In this document: piece after piece, positions 7,370 through 16,582 of the stretch
Layout: each line of letters begins with the position of its first letter
Numbering within the stretch: the stretch's first letter is position 1
Source of the DNA: Dehalococcoidia bacterium
GTDB lineage: Bacteria; Chloroflexota; Dehalococcoidia; Dehalococcoidales; UBA1222
Assembly (NCBI GenBank): GCA_009779255.1
Contig: WREQ01000011.1
Span: 1-39,061 of the forward strand
Length of the DNA: 39,061 bases
Direction: 5' to 3'
Translations under genes and position numbers: made by a program
Notes under the pieces: generated by a model
The model's input: the letters and a program-made list of their open reading frames with translations, nothing else
Database searches by the model: none
Told to the model about the DNA's origin: nothing

Positions 7370-9037
7370 ATGCCAAAAGAAAAACTCAAACTTATTCCCT
7401 TGGGTGGACTTGGGGAGATAGGTAAGAATATGATGGCCGTCGAGTACGGCGAGGATATTCTTGTCGTTGATGCCGGTCTGATGTTCCCAGATGAGGAGAT
7501 GCTGGGCATAGATCTGGTCATTCCAGACATCTCTTATCTGGTCGAGCACAGTAGCAAGGTGCGTGGCATTGTGATTACCCACGCTCATGAAGATCATATC
7601 GGCGCCATTCCCTATGTCCTGCCCCAGCTCAACGTCCCGATCTACTGCACCAAGCTGGCCAAGGGGCTGATTTCGGTCAAACTAAAGGAGCGCAAAAACC
7701 TGGCGGCCAAAACCAAATTCAATGTTGTCGACCCAGGTGGCAGCTTCACCCTAGGGCGACACTTCAATGTGGAATTCTTTCCGGTATGTCACAGCATCCC
7801 TGATTCTGTCGGTTTTATCATTCGCACTCCCGCTGGCACTATAGTGCATACCGGAGACTTCAAGCTGGACTATACTCCTGTTTCCGGCCTTCCCACCGAT
7901 CTGGCGCGGCTGGCGCAGGCTGGCTCCGAGGGTGTGCTGCTGCTGATGGCGGATTCAACCTACGCCGAACTCCCCGGCTATACGCCGTCCGAACGGGTGG
8001 TGGGAGATGCTATTGACCGCATTGTTGCCAACGCCTCAGGGCGGGTGCTGGTGACCACCTTCGCCTCGCTGATCTCTCGCATACAACAGATTATCGACGC
8101 CGCCCACAGGCATGGCCGCCGCGTCTTCGTGATCGGCCGCAGCATGACGGAGAACGTGCGCATGGCTTCCGAACTGGGCTATCTGAAGTTGCCCGCTGGC
8201 GTCATGGGCAGGATGGATGAACTGGCGCGTGCCCAGCATGACAGGGTGGTGGTGCTTACCACCGGCTCGCAGGGCGAACCCACCTCAGGGCTGGTGCGCA
8301 TCGCCTCCCGTGCCAATCCGCACCTTTCGATTGTTCCCGGCGACACCGTGATTATTTCGGCTTCGCCCATCCCAGGCAACGAGTCGCTGGTCAACCGCAC
8401 TGTGGATTCGCTGTTCAGGCAGGGTGCGCAGGTGTTCCATGGCTCACGTACCCAGGTGCATGTGCATGGACACGCCGCGCAGGAGGAACTCAAACTGATA
8501 TTAAGTCTCACCAAACCGAAGTATTTCGTGCCGGTACACGGCGAATACCGCCATCTTACCCAGCACGCCCTGCTAGCACAGTCGGTGGGTGTTCCCGCTG
8601 CTCGTACCTTCGTGTTGGAGGACGGAGACGTACTCGAGTTGGATGCCTCTGGCGGCAAGGTCAGCGGCACCAAAGTGCCAGCGGGCAATGTCTATGTTGA
8701 CGGACTGTCGGTTGGCGATGTTGATGGCGTTATTCTGCGCAACCGCCGCATGCTTTCGCGTGACGGCATCGTGGTGGTGATTATAGCCATCGACAAACGG
8801 ACCGGCAAACTGGTCAGCCGCCCTGACATCGTCTCGCGCGGTTTCGTGGATGTGGTGGAAAGCAAAGATATTCTTGAGGGCGGACGCGATCTGGTGGCGG
8901 ATGTCCTCAACCATGGCAAATCGCATTCTTCGTCCCGGGGTTTCATTGATAATGAGGTCAAGAATGCGCTGGACAAGTATTTTTATGACAAGACCAAGCG
9001 CCGGCCGATGATATTGCCGGTGCTGGTTCAGGTCTAG
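7370..9037 (+). CDS. rnj: Ribonuclease J
   Basis: A 555-residue metallo-beta-lactamase/beta-CASP nuclease, the usual length for RNase J. These enzymes act in mRNA decay and rRNA maturation with 5'-to-3' exonuclease and endonuclease activity. The zinc site HAHEDHIGA lies at residues 71-79. Further metal-site stretches are VCHSIPDS, HTGDFKLD and, in the C-terminal part, PVHGEYRHL. The beta-CASP region around TTGSQGEPTSG and the C-terminal RNase J domain (DGIVVVIIAID onward) are intact. The ATG follows AAGGA at good spacing. It sits between the uracil-DNA glycosylase (8 bases upstream) and ftsK (9 bases downstream), so the three probably form one transcript. Confidence 0.95.
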   Translation: MPKEKLKLIPLGGLGEIGKNMMAVEYGEDILVVDAGLMFPDEEMLGIDLVIPDISYLVEHSSKVRGIVITHAHEDHIGAIPYVLPQLNVPIYCTKLAKGLISVKLKERKNLAAKTKFNVVDPGGSFTLGRHFNVEFFPVCHSIPDSVGFIIRTPAGTIVHTGDFKLDYTPVSGLPTDLARLAQAGSEGVLLLMADSTYAELPGYTPSERVVGDAIDRIVANASGRVLVTTFASLISRIQQIIDAAHRHGRRVFVIGRSMTENVRMASELGYLKLPAGVMGRMDELARAQHDRVVVLTTGSQGEPTSGLVRIASRANPHLSIVPGDTVIISASPIPGNESLVNRTVDSLFRQGAQVFHGSRTQVHVHGHAAQEELKLILSLTKPKYFVPVHGEYRHLTQHALLAQSVGVPAARTFVLEDGDVLELDASGGKVSGTKVPAGNVYVDGLSVGDVDGVILRNRRMLSRDGIVVVIIAIDKRTGKLVSRPDIVSRGFVDVVESKDILEGGRDLVADVLNHGKSHSSSRGFIDNEVKNALDKYFYDKTKRRPMILPVLVQV

Positions 9038-9046
9038 AGGCGGGTT

Positions 9047-11422
9047 ATGGTCAGCAAAAAGCCTTCTTCTGGCAAAAACAGCTACAATACCAAGCCGTCG
9101 GGCAGCGCCTATGTTCCCCCGCCCAAACGCGGCTTCTGGCGCCGTGTCCTGACTTCGGCGTGGACGTGGCGGATCCTGTTTATGATAGTTGTTGCCGTTC
9201 TGTTATGGTGGCAGTGGGAGAATGTCACCTCTGCCGGTGGCAATTTTATCATGGGTACTTACACTCTCCTCGGCTGGGGGCTGATTGTCATAATATTTGG
9301 CGTCATTGTGGCGCTGAGTGTGCTTTTCCGTGAGCGGCTGTCGTCATTCGCCCACAGCTGGACGCTGAATTACTGGTACCGCTGGCTGGGCGGACTGATA
9401 CTGATTTTTGTCATCTGGGGCATACTGGGCGCCATCAGTTCCGGCGACGGCTGGCTGGGGGGTAGTGTCGGTCGCAGCATCTTCGGAGAGAATACCGCGA
9501 CTGGCATCCTCAAGTTATCGCTGCTAGCGCTACTGGCCTTCATACTGCTTCTGCCAGCTGTGGTTTGGCGTATGCTCAGGGGTGCCGGTCGTGGGTTTTG
9601 CAGTCTGTTTAGGAGGCGGCCTCCGCGCTCCCGTCCTGAAACAGGTACTTCTGCCAGTTCGGTGTCGCGCAGTACCTTTGTCCCCGCCGGCACCGCGGAC
9701 GAGTCGGAACATGCGTCGCGGAAGAAGGAAACGCGCGGGCTTCCCTTCCAGCCGCCGTTGACGCCGCAGTCGGCCAAAAAGGCACCCGAAGCGCATCAAA
9801 AAGGCACTATACTGGGTGGTGCCGCCACTCCACGTCCAGCCGCTCCTGCCCCTGGTGCGGCGAAAGATGTCTGGCTCAAGTACGGCGAGGCCGACGGCGT
9901 GGTGATGTTGGACGGCTGGAAGTTGCCGCCCATTGATATTCTTGATGATACGCAGGATAAGGAGTTCGGGGATTCTGACAACCATCAGCGCGCCCGGTTG
10001 ATCGAGGATGCGCTTGCCAGTTACGGCGTTAACGGCAAGGTGGTCGAAATCAACGTCGGTCCTACGGTTACCCAGTTTGGCATTGAGCCGGGCTGGGACA
10101 TCAAGACGCGTCGCGTGCAGGAAAAGGACTCGAACGGCAATGTCGTCACTCGCGATGAGGAAATTTCGCGTACCCGCGTTAAGGTTGAGCGCATCGCCGC
10201 GCTGGGCAGCAATCTGGCGCTGGCGTTGTCCGCGCCGACCATCCGCATTGAGGCGCCGGTGCCTGGCAAACCCATCGTGGGACTTGAGGTACCCAATCGG
10301 GTTTATACCACCGTCAGTATGCGCAGCATTATAGAGTCATCCAGCTTTCAGAAAGTGCTGGGCAAGAGCAAGCTGGCGCTGGCGTTGGGTAAAGGTGCCG
10401 GCGGCGAGACCGTTTCCGACGACCTGGCCAAGATGCCGCATCTTCTGATTGCCGGCGCCACCGGCTCGGGCAAAACCGTCTGTCTCAATGCCGTAATTTG
10501 CTGTCTGCTGATGAACAATACCCCCTATGAAGCCAAGATGATTATGATTGACCCCAAGCGCGTGGAACTAACGCCGTTCAACAGTCTGCCGCATCTGGCG
10601 GCGCCGGTTATTGTTGACACCGACAAGGCGCTTTCTACCATGCGATGGCTCAATATGGAGATGGATAACCGTTACAAGAAGCTGGCCACCGTACAGGCGC
10701 GCAACATTGACGGCTACAACAAGAGTAGGACCGGCGCCGACCGGATGCCGTACTTGGTGCTGGTTATAGATGAATTGGCCGATCTGATGATGGCAGGCTT
10801 TGATGAGGTGGAGCATATTCTTTGCCGTCTGGCGCAGCTGGCGCGCGCCGTTGGCATCCACTTGGTGGTGGCCACTCAGCGTCCCTCGGTGGATGTAATT
10901 ACCGGACTGATCAAGGCAAACTTCCCCACCCGTATCAGTTTTGCTGTTACCTCACAGGTGGATTCGCGCACTATTCTCGATGCCGTAGGTGCCGAGAAGC
11001 TGCTGGGACGCGGCGATATGCTGTTTGCCCCACCAGACGCCGCCAAGCCCAAACGTTTGCAGGGCTGCTATGTTTCCGACCCGGAGGTGGAGCGGCTGGT
11101 GTACTTCTGGAACAGCCAGAAGAAACAGGAAGTCCAGCCGCTGAACGTTACCGAAATCGCCTCCGCGCCGCCGGTGACCAGAAAAGAGTCTCCTCCCGCG
11201 GACCCGATGATGGATTCGGTGCGGCAGCTGGCGGCGGAGCACAACCAGATATCAGCTTCTTTTCTGCAGCGCAAACTGGGCATCGGATATCCGCGCGCGG
11301 CACGCCTCTTTGAATTGCTTCAGGAAGAGCAGAAAACGAATAGAGACCTTGGCCTTGACGGCGGCGCCGAGGTTCCACGGGAAAAGCCGGGTTTTAACGC
11401 GCTGGATGATGAAGACGATTAG
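9047..11422 (+). CDS. ftsK: FtsK/SpoIIIE-type DNA translocase
   Basis: This 791-residue membrane-anchored motor pumps double-stranded DNA at the division septum and helps resolve chromosome dimers and segregate termini. The N-terminus has four or five hydrophobic segments (about residues 35-190). A Pro/Ser/Ala-rich, charged linker spans about 190-280. The alpha/beta motor domains follow, with Walker A GATGSGKT near residue 470 and Walker B VLVIDELADL near 570. A C-terminal winged-helix gamma domain (about 720-775; SFLQRKLGIGYPRAARLFELL) is the part that recognises polar KOPS-type sequences. The ATG is preceded by GAGGCGG. It is the third gene of the presumed udg-rnj-ftsK unit, which ends at a terminator 20 bases after the stop. 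Confidence 0.95.
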   Translation: MVSKKPSSGKNSYNTKPSGSAYVPPPKRGFWRRVLTSAWTWRILFMIVVAVLLWWQWENVTSAGGNFIMGTYTLLGWGLIVIIFGVIVALSVLFRERLSSFAHSWTLNYWYRWLGGLILIFVIWGILGAISSGDGWLGGSVGRSIFGENTATGILKLSLLALLAFILLLPAVVWRMLRGAGRGFCSLFRRRPPRSRPETGTSASSVSRSTFVPAGTADESEHASRKKETRGLPFQPPLTPQSAKKAPEAHQKGTILGGAATPRPAAPAPGAAKDVWLKYGEADGVVMLDGWKLPPIDILDDTQDKEFGDSDNHQRARLIEDALASYGVNGKVVEINVGPTVTQFGIEPGWDIKTRRVQEKDSNGNVVTRDEEISRTRVKVERIAALGSNLALALSAPTIRIEAPVPGKPIVGLEVPNRVYTTVSMRSIIESSSFQKVLGKSKLALALGKGAGGETVSDDLAKMPHLLIAGATGSGKTVCLNAVICCLLMNNTPYEAKMIMIDPKRVELTPFNSLPHLAAPVIVDTDKALSTMRWLNMEMDNRYKKLATVQARNIDGYNKSRTGADRMPYLVLVIDELADLMMAGFDEVEHILCRLAQLARAVGIHLVVATQRPSVDVITGLIKANFPTRISFAVTSQVDSRTILDAVGAEKLLGRGDMLFAPPDAAKPKRLQGCYVSDPEVERLVYFWNSQKKQEVQPLNVTEIASAPPVTRKESPPADPMMDSVRQLAAEHNQISASFLQRKLGIGYPRAARLFELLQEEQKTNRDLGLDGGAEVPREKPGFNALDDEDD

Positions 11423-11441
11423 CTCTACCCGCGTAAAGTAT

Positions 11442-11476
11442 AAAGAGGGATGCGCCAACGGCTCATCCCTCTTTTG
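11442..11476 (+). terminator. Rho-independent terminator between ftsK and degV
   Basis: Arms aaagagggatg (11442-11452) and catccctcttt (11464-11474) form 11 pairs around an 11-nt loop, and the right arm runs into a T-rich end. The reverse strand also ends in ctcttta, so the hairpin may serve both convergent genes. Confidence 0.85.
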
Positions 11477-11499
11477 TATGATTTTGCTGATGGTCTGTG

Positions 11500-12336
11500 T
11501 CAGCTTTTTGTCCGTACCGCTACCGCCAACACGCCCGGACCGGCATGCATCCCAACTACCGCTCCCAGCTGCGCCATTTGGATTTTCGACTGCGGCACAA
11601 CCCTGATGCTGGCAGTCAGTTCAGAGGCTTCATCCTTCGTGGTGCTGTACACCGTCCAGCACTCTTCGACGTCTTTGAACGCGTTAGCGAATTCCAGCAG
11701 TTTTTCTTTGCCTTTGTGGCGGTTGCGCACCTGTGTCACCGGTGTGAACTCGCCGTCCTTGATGGTGAGTAGGGGCTTGACGTTGAGCAATGAGCCTACC
11801 AGTGACCTAGCCTTGCCTATGCGTCCGCCGCGTGCCAGGTACTCCAGTGTATCGAACAGCACCAGACACTTGACATGGGAGCGCATCTCCTCTATCGCTG
11901 CGACAATCTCACTGACGCTCTTACCTTCTTTGGCCATGCTGGCGGCGGCTATTACCAGTATGCCTGCGGCAATGGTTACCATCTGGGAATCAACCACTGC
12001 GATTTCACGTCCTCCGGCGACGGTTTTAGCCGCCTGCTCGGCGGAGACTATTGTACCCGAAAACTTCGAGCCGATGGGGATGACCACGATGCCGTCGGCG
12101 TCCTTGCAGTCCTCTGCATACAGCTTGATGAGCTCACCGGGGGTTGGCTGTGAAGTGGTCGGCATGTTTTCTTCTTTTACCATCCGAGCGTAAAACTCGT
12201 CAGGAGTGATATCGATGTAGTCCCTGTAGCTCTCTTTGCCAATATTGAGATGCTGTGGGATTACGACTATTCCCAGTTTCTTTATAATCGGCGCCGGTAT
12301 GTCGGCGCTACTGTCAGTTACAATCTTGACCGTCAT
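11500..12336 (-). CDS. DegV family fatty-acid-binding protein
   Basis: A 278-residue protein matching the usual DegV length. DegV proteins (FakB in Gram-positives) hold a fatty acid chain for presentation to a FakA-type kinase; no FakA partner is in the window. The start is MTVKIVTDSSADIP, with the DSS motif typical of the family, and the lipid-site stretch IGSKFSGTIVSAEQAA is intact. A longer in-frame start exists at 12543. I chose the ATG at 12336 because AGGGAG sits five bases upstream and the family alignment begins here. The gene converges on ftsK across a shared terminator and lies downstream of uvrB and the small basic ORF on the same strand. Confidence 0.9.
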   Translation of the reverse strand: MTVKIVTDSSADIPAPIIKKLGIVVIPQHLNIGKESYRDYIDITPDEFYARMVKEENMPTTSQPTPGELIKLYAEDCKDADGIVVIPIGSKFSGTIVSAEQAAKTVAGGREIAVVDSQMVTIAAGILVIAAASMAKEGKSVSEIVAAIEEMRSHVKCLVLFDTLEYLARGGRIGKARSLVGSLLNVKPLLTIKDGEFTPVTQVRNRHKGKEKLLEFANAFKDVEECWTVYSTTKDEASELTASIRVVPQSKIQMAQLGAVVGMHAGPGVLAVAVRTKS

Positions 12337-12415
12337 GCATTCTCCCTTGTATGGTGGTCTACGGCAAAAAACACTGCCGGCAGTATACAAGCTGCCTTTG
12401 ATTTTGGCAAACCGC

Positions 12416-12592
12416 TCAAGTTTTGTTTTGGGTGGAAGGCGGTTTGCCGCCGGCGCGTTTGAGCACGGCGTTGCGGTAATGCTGCGCCAGTCCCTTACCG
12501 TGCTTGCGCATTTTGATTTCATCGGCCGCCTTGCGTTCGGCACGCCGCTCCTGCCGGGGCTGCGGATATTCGTCAGACGGTGCTGTTTCCAT
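12416..12592 (-). CDS. Small basic hypothetical protein, 58 residues
   Basis: A short, highly charged ORF just after the uvrB stop and on the same strand. The sequence runs METAPSDEYPQPRQE, then RRAERKAADEIKMRKHGKG, then AQHYRNAVLKRAGGK. It is rich in Arg/Lys with a predicted helical middle. A GTG at 12601 would add three residues; the ATG at 12592 has GGAG about 11 bases upstream. I do not recognise a family. Its position between uvrB and degV and its clean amino-acid composition favour a real gene, possibly nucleic-acid binding by charge alone. It could still be chance. Confidence 0.5.
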   Translation of the reverse strand: METAPSDEYPQPRQERRAERKAADEIKMRKHGKGLAQHYRNAVLKRAGGKPPSTQNKT

Positions 12593-12616
12593 GCTGTTCA
12601 CTGCTCCGTTAACCTT

Positions 12617-14614
12617 TCATGCCGGCGGCATGTTTTCAGTCACCAGCTCCCGCCGCAGCTCAATCACCCTGTCCCTTAGTAGCGCCGCTCGCTCGAAGTC
12701 GAGTTTCTTGGCGGCTTTCTTCATCTGGGTTTCCAACTCATTCGCCAGCCGTACCTTTTCCTCCCGCGAGAGCCTGATGATGGAGTATTCGGCGCGCTCT
12801 TCGGCCGCACCAGCCGTCACCCGCACCCGCTCGGTAATATCCTTGATGGCTTTCCTGATGCCCTGCGGCGTAATGTCGTTTTGCCGGTTATAGGCCTCCT
12901 GCACGGCGCGGCGGCGGTTAATTTCTTCCATGGCGCGCTGCATGCTGCCGGTAATTGTGTCGGCGTACATGAGTACATGCCCGTCCACATGGCGCGCGGC
13001 GCGCCCCATGGTTTGAATTAGCGCCTGCTCAGAGCGCAGGTAGCCTTCTTTGTCGGCATCGAGGATAGCCACCAGTGACACCTCTGGCAGGTCGAGGCCT
13101 TCACGTAGCAGATTGATGCCAACCACCACGTCATACACCCCCATACGCAGGTCGCGCAGCACTTCCACGCGCTCAAAGGTGTCCATCTCGGAGTGCAGGT
13201 AATGGGACTTGATATCCATCTCCTTGAGGTAATCCGCCAGTTTCTCCGCCAGTTTTTTGGTCAGTGTGGTAACGAGTACTCTTTGCCCACGGCTAGTTCT
13301 TTCCTTGATTCTGTCCAGCAGGTCGTCTATCTGCCCTTTGGTTGATTGGATTTCCATGGTCGGCTCCAGCAGACCGGTGGGCCGCACCAACTGCTCCACC
13401 ACCTGTGATGACCTCTGTAGTTCGTAATCGGCGGGGGTGGCCGATACATATATGGTTTGCACCATGCGCTGGTTGAATTCGTTGAAATTCAGCGGGCGGT
13501 TGTCCAGCGCCGATGGCAGGCGGAAGCCGAAGTCCACCAGCGTCCGCTTGCGCGAAAAGTCGCCGTGATACATGCCGCGAATTTGCGGTATGCTCATGTG
13601 TGATTCGTCGATGATGGTGATAAAGTCTTTGGGGAAATAGTCCAGTAACGTCCACGGCGCCGAGCCGGGCGCTCTTTCTGCCAGATGTCGCGAGTAGTTC
13701 TCCACTCCGGAGCAGTATCCGGCTTGCTCAAGCATTTCCAAATCGTAGTTGGTGCGTGCCTCCAGCCGCGCTGCCTCCAGCAGTTTTCCTTCTTCTTTGA
13801 GCGTCTCAAGCCGCCCCGCCAGCTCCTGCCGGATGCTGTCGATGGCCAGTTTGAGCTTGTCGGCTGATGTTACAAAGTGCTTGGCGGGAAAGATGTCTAC
13901 CTTGTCCTTTTCCGACAGGATTTCGCCGGTGAGCGGGTCTAGGGTGGCGATGCGCTCAAGTGTGTCGCCGAAAAACTCAAATCGCAGTCCCATCTCCTCG
14001 TATGCCGGCTGGATTTCAAGGGTGTCGCCGCGTACTCTGAACTTGCCGCGGGTGAACTCCATATCGTTGCGCTCGTACTGCATGTCCACCAGTCGCCGCA
14101 ACACCTCGCGACGGGGGTAATCCCCACCCTTCTCCAGTGTCAGTACGAAACTGCGGTATTCCTCCGGTTCGCCCAGCCCGTAGATGCAGGATACCGAGGC
14201 CACGATGATGGTGTCGCGCCGCTCCAGCAGCGCTTTGGTGGCGGCGTGGCGCAGTTTGTCGATTTCATCGTTGATGTCAGCGTCCTTCTCTATGTACATG
14301 TCCTTGCTGGGGACGTAGGCCTCTGGCTGGTAGTAGTCATAGTAGCTCACGAAGTATTCCACGGCGTTGTTGGGGAAGAACTCCTTGAACTCGGCGTAGA
14401 GTTGGGCGGCCAGCGTCTTGTTGTGGCTCATTATCAGCGCCGGACGTCCCAGGCGGGCGATGACGTTGGCCATGGTGAAGGTCTTGCCGCTGCCGGTCAC
14501 GCCCAGCAACGTCTGGTTGGAGAAGCCTTTTTGCAGGCCTTCGACCAGTTTGTCCACGGCCTGCGGCTGGTCGCCGGTGAGCCGGAAGTCGGCGGTAAGC
14601 TGAAAATCTGACAT
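12617..14614 (-). CDS. uvrB: Excinuclease ABC subunit B
   Basis: A 665-residue UvrB of normal length, the damage-verifying helicase of nucleotide excision repair that receives DNA from UvrA and recruits UvrC. Walker A is GVTGSGKT (about 38-45). The beta-hairpin region [12 protein letters not shown] is intact, as are the helicase motifs [18 protein letters not shown] and QTMGRAAR. The C-terminal UVR motif that binds UvrC is present (about 625-660, [19 protein letters not shown]). The ATG at 14614 is only about four bases downstream of the predicted transcription start, so the mRNA may be nearly leaderless. A decayed second copy of the first 30 or so codons lies at 16583-16676. Confidence 0.97.
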   Translation of the reverse strand: MSDFQLTADFRLTGDQPQAVDKLVEGLQKGFSNQTLLGVTGSGKTFTMANVIARLGRPALIMSHNKTLAAQLYAEFKEFFPNNAVEYFVSYYDYYQPEAYVPSKDMYIEKDADINDEIDKLRHAATKALLERRDTIIVASVSCIYGLGEPEEYRSFVLTLEKGGDYPRREVLRRLVDMQYERNDMEFTRGKFRVRGDTLEIQPAYEEMGLRFEFFGDTLERIATLDPLTGEILSEKDKVDIFPAKHFVTSADKLKLAIDSIRQELAGRLETLKEEGKLLEAARLEARTNYDLEMLEQAGYCSGVENYSRHLAERAPGSAPWTLLDYFPKDFITIIDESHMSIPQIRGMYHGDFSRKRTLVDFGFRLPSALDNRPLNFNEFNQRMVQTIYVSATPADYELQRSSQVVEQLVRPTGLLEPTMEIQSTKGQIDDLLDRIKERTSRGQRVLVTTLTKKLAEKLADYLKEMDIKSHYLHSEMDTFERVEVLRDLRMGVYDVVVGINLLREGLDLPEVSLVAILDADKEGYLRSEQALIQTMGRAARHVDGHVLMYADTITGSMQRAMEEINRRRAVQEAYNRQNDITPQGIRKAIKDITERVRVTAGAAEERAEYSIIRLSREEKVRLANELETQMKKAAKKLDFERAALLRDRVIELRRELVTENMPPA

Positions 14615-14632
14615 AACTTGCTTGAGTATAGG
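14552..14632. repeat. Direct repeat, copy 1 (uvrB 5' end)
   Basis: The functional uvrB start region. About 80 bases here, from inside codon 21 to 18 bases upstream of the ATG, recur in the same orientation at 16600-16676. The two copies bracket the yedE-rhodanese block. Confidence 0.85.
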
Positions 14633-14653
14633 TCAGCTCCGTTGGTAGGTCAA
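14625..14653 (-). promoter_or_regulatory. uvrB promoter
   Basis: On the minus strand, TTGACC (14648-14653), a 17-base spacer and TATACT (14625-14630). The -10 ends 11 bases before the uvrB ATG, implying a 5' leader of only a few bases. I see no obvious LexA-type operator. Confidence 0.7.
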
Positions 14654-14696
14654 TGCGGCGCATGAGTCCAACTATGTATTGGACATATACAGAGTA

Positions 14697-14726
14697 TTGA
14701 CAAAGTAACTATTCGTTGGTTAAGAT
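14697..14726 (+). promoter_or_regulatory. Promoter for the yedE-rhodanese unit
   Basis: TTGACA (14697-14702), an 18-base spacer and TAAGAT (14721-14726). Transcription would begin near 14733, leaving a leader of about 125 nt before the chosen ATG. I find no recognised riboswitch in that leader. Confidence 0.55.
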
Positions 14727-14856
14727 GTCAGCAATGATGCTCTCCGCGAAGTTTCATGTCAATGAGGGATTTCATTTTCAATTTTGTATTCTATGATTGT
14801 ATTGTCAACACTTCCATGGAATTTACGCGTTGGCAAAAGGTTTTGAACAACCAAAA

Positions 14857-16065
14857 ATGAGCGGACTAAACAGTTCCAGTAAACGTTTTAACTGGAAGCC
14901 TTGGGCAGCAGCCCTGGCCATAGCAGGCGTTTTTGCTGTCTTTTTTTGGCTCAACGCCTCCCTGCCGCGTCTGGCCATTTTCTGGATTTTTGGCCTAGCC
15001 TTAGGCTTTATCTTGCAGCGTTCTCGTTTCTGTTTTGTTTCAGCAATCAGTAACAGCTTTCTCTTCCGCGATACGCGCCTACTGGAAGGCATCTTGGGGG
15101 GGCTTTTTATCGCCACTATCGGTTTTGCCTTTATCATGTATCAAATATCCCCGCATCCCACCGATAACAACATCCCTTTCGCGGCCATTGTCTCTCCATT
15201 TGGCTGGCATCTTGCTTTGGGCGGATTACTCTTTGGTTGCGGTATGATGCTTGGCGGAGGTTGCATCGTTGGCAATCTTCACCGCATTGGCGAGGGTTCT
15301 CTTTCTGCCGTGGTGGCCTTTCTGGGCATTCTCCTAGGTATGGGCGCCCTCCAGTTTACCTGGCCGTGGTGGTGGCAAAACTATATTGGCACTCTTTCTC
15401 CCGTATGGCTGCCGGCTAAAATCGGTTGGTGGGGGGCAATCATACTCACCCTCCTTGTTATAACCGTCTTGTTTGTCATTGTGCGGCGGGTAAAAGCAAA
15501 AATGCCAGTCGTAGTTAGCCATCATGCTCAAAACACAAGGTTAAGCACTAAGTTTATCAATATCTCAAGAGCGATCTTTTGCAAAGCCTGGCCGCTTGCC
15601 CTTGGCGGTATCGTACTCGGTATTGTGAACGTACTCTTGTTCCGAGTTGCAGACCGTCCCTTGACAGTTACCGGCGAAACCATGTCCTGGGCACAAGGTC
15701 TTTTCACCTTAGTACAGCTGCCGCCACCGGCTTTCGATTCTGTTCCTGGCACCTGAGTTGCCGGTTCTACGCCGGGTCAGTTGACCTGGGGGCTTTTTCT
15801 TAATATCGGCATCATTGTCGGCTCGTTCGTCGCCGCCACTATCTCCGGCGACTTCCGATTGCGCCGCCCGCGCCAAGCGGCTGTTTACCTGCGCGTACTC
15901 GGTGGAGGACTATTAATGGGCTACGGGGCAGGGTTAGCTTCAGCCTGTACCATGGGCGGCTTTTTTTCCGCCGTGCCATCACTTGGCCTAAACGGGTTTG
16001 CATTTGGAGCCGCGGTACTCGCCGGAGCTTTCATAGGTCTGCAAATAATCAAACGAGCAAGCTAA
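14857..16065 (+). CDS. YeeE/YedE-family sulfur/selenium transporter with in-frame TGA (candidate Sec300)
   Basis: One continuous frame of 402 codons, interrupted by a single TGA at 15754-15756 (codon 300). Both sides belong to the same family. The first half has LQRSRFCF (Cys59) and GCGMMLGGGC (Cys128, Cys136). The second half repeats the architecture with GGGLLMGYGAGLASACTMGG (Cys364). The family is a multi-pass inner-membrane importer; TsuA-type members import thiosulfate, and YedE/FdhT-type members are linked to selenium and formate dehydrogenase. About nine or ten membrane segments are visible. The TGA falls in a loop (VPGT-U-VAGST), and a 7-bp hairpin with an AGTT loop starts 15 nt after it, as a bacterial SECIS would. 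I chose the ATG at 14857 for family fit; a TTG at 14797 is possible. Alternative: a nonsense mutation, making this a recent pseudogene. Confidence 0.7.
15757..15789 (+). promoter_or_regulatory. SECIS-like hairpin after the yedE TGA
   Basis: CCGGGTC (15772-15778) pairs with GACCTGG (15783-15789): seven pairs, one of them G-U. The apical loop is A-G-T-T. The loop begins 22 nt after the TGA, and G is its second base followed by T. These features agree with the general bacterial SECIS description: short apical loop, G in its first two positions, loop roughly 16-37 nt from the UGA. Confidence 0.5.
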
Positions 16066-16101
16066 TGGTGTATAATCAAAATAGCAAGGAGGGATAATAA
16101 G

Positions 16102-16557
16102 ATGAACCGTATATTGGCTATTATCACTGCTACAATTATCCTGTTCGCCGGCTGCAACGGGACACAGGACAATCCAGCAGTTACATCCACTGGGGGACTC
16201 GGTACGGAAATTGTTACAGGTAACGGCTCTTACTGGAGTGTAACACCTGTTCAGCTTGCCTCTGTAAGCAGAGCGAACTACTTTTTAGTCTGCGTAGACG
16301 ATCCGATATCCACGATTATTGGCAACACTACCACCGACCTCTTCGTTAAGGTTGAAGAGATTGATCAAAACCTGGATAAGTTCCCGGCAGATAAGAACCG
16401 CCGGATTGTCGTCTATTGTATCGTTGGCAACAAAAGCAGGCCTGCATCCGAGGCGCTTGTTGCCGCTGGTTACACTTTGGTCACACATTTAGAAGGCGGC
16501 ACGGCGCGCTGGCAACAACAAGGTTATCCTGTGGCCAACTACACCGGCACCCCATAA
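16102..16557 (+). CDS. Rhodanese-domain lipoprotein
   Basis: A 151-residue exported protein. Residues 1-18 form a lipoprotein signal with lipobox LFAGC (Cys18), so the mature protein is probably anchored outside the cytoplasmic membrane. Residues about 45-145 form a rhodanese-like domain with active-site loop YCIVGNKSR and the following GG.ARWQQQGYPV segment typical of the fold. Rhodaneses carry sulfane sulfur (or selenium) as a persulfide on the catalytic cysteine. A strong AAGGAGG lies nine bases before the ATG. It starts 36 bases after the YedE-family gene and probably shares its transcript. That suggests it relays or releases sulfur or selenium for the transporter. The substrate is inferred, not shown. 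Confidence 0.88.
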   Translation: MNRILAIITATIILFAGCNGTQDNPAVTSTGGLGTEIVTGNGSYWSVTPVQLASVSRANYFLVCVDDPISTIIGNTTTDLFVKVEEIDQNLDKFPADKNRRIVVYCIVGNKSRPASEALVAAGYTLVTHLEGGTARWQQQGYPVANYTGTP

Positions 16558-16582
16558 ACGCCAAGGTTGTTGAGTTGCTACC

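Noticed and set aside
14733-14856. Riboswitch in the long leader of the yedE gene
   Set aside because: The leader is about 125 nt, but I found no known riboswitch core or terminator/antiterminator pair in it.
14857-16065. TGA read as tryptophan genome-wide (code 4 or 25)
   Set aside because: uvrB, leuC, coaE and the NuoE-like gene end in TGA at their expected lengths, so TGA is a normal stop in this genome.
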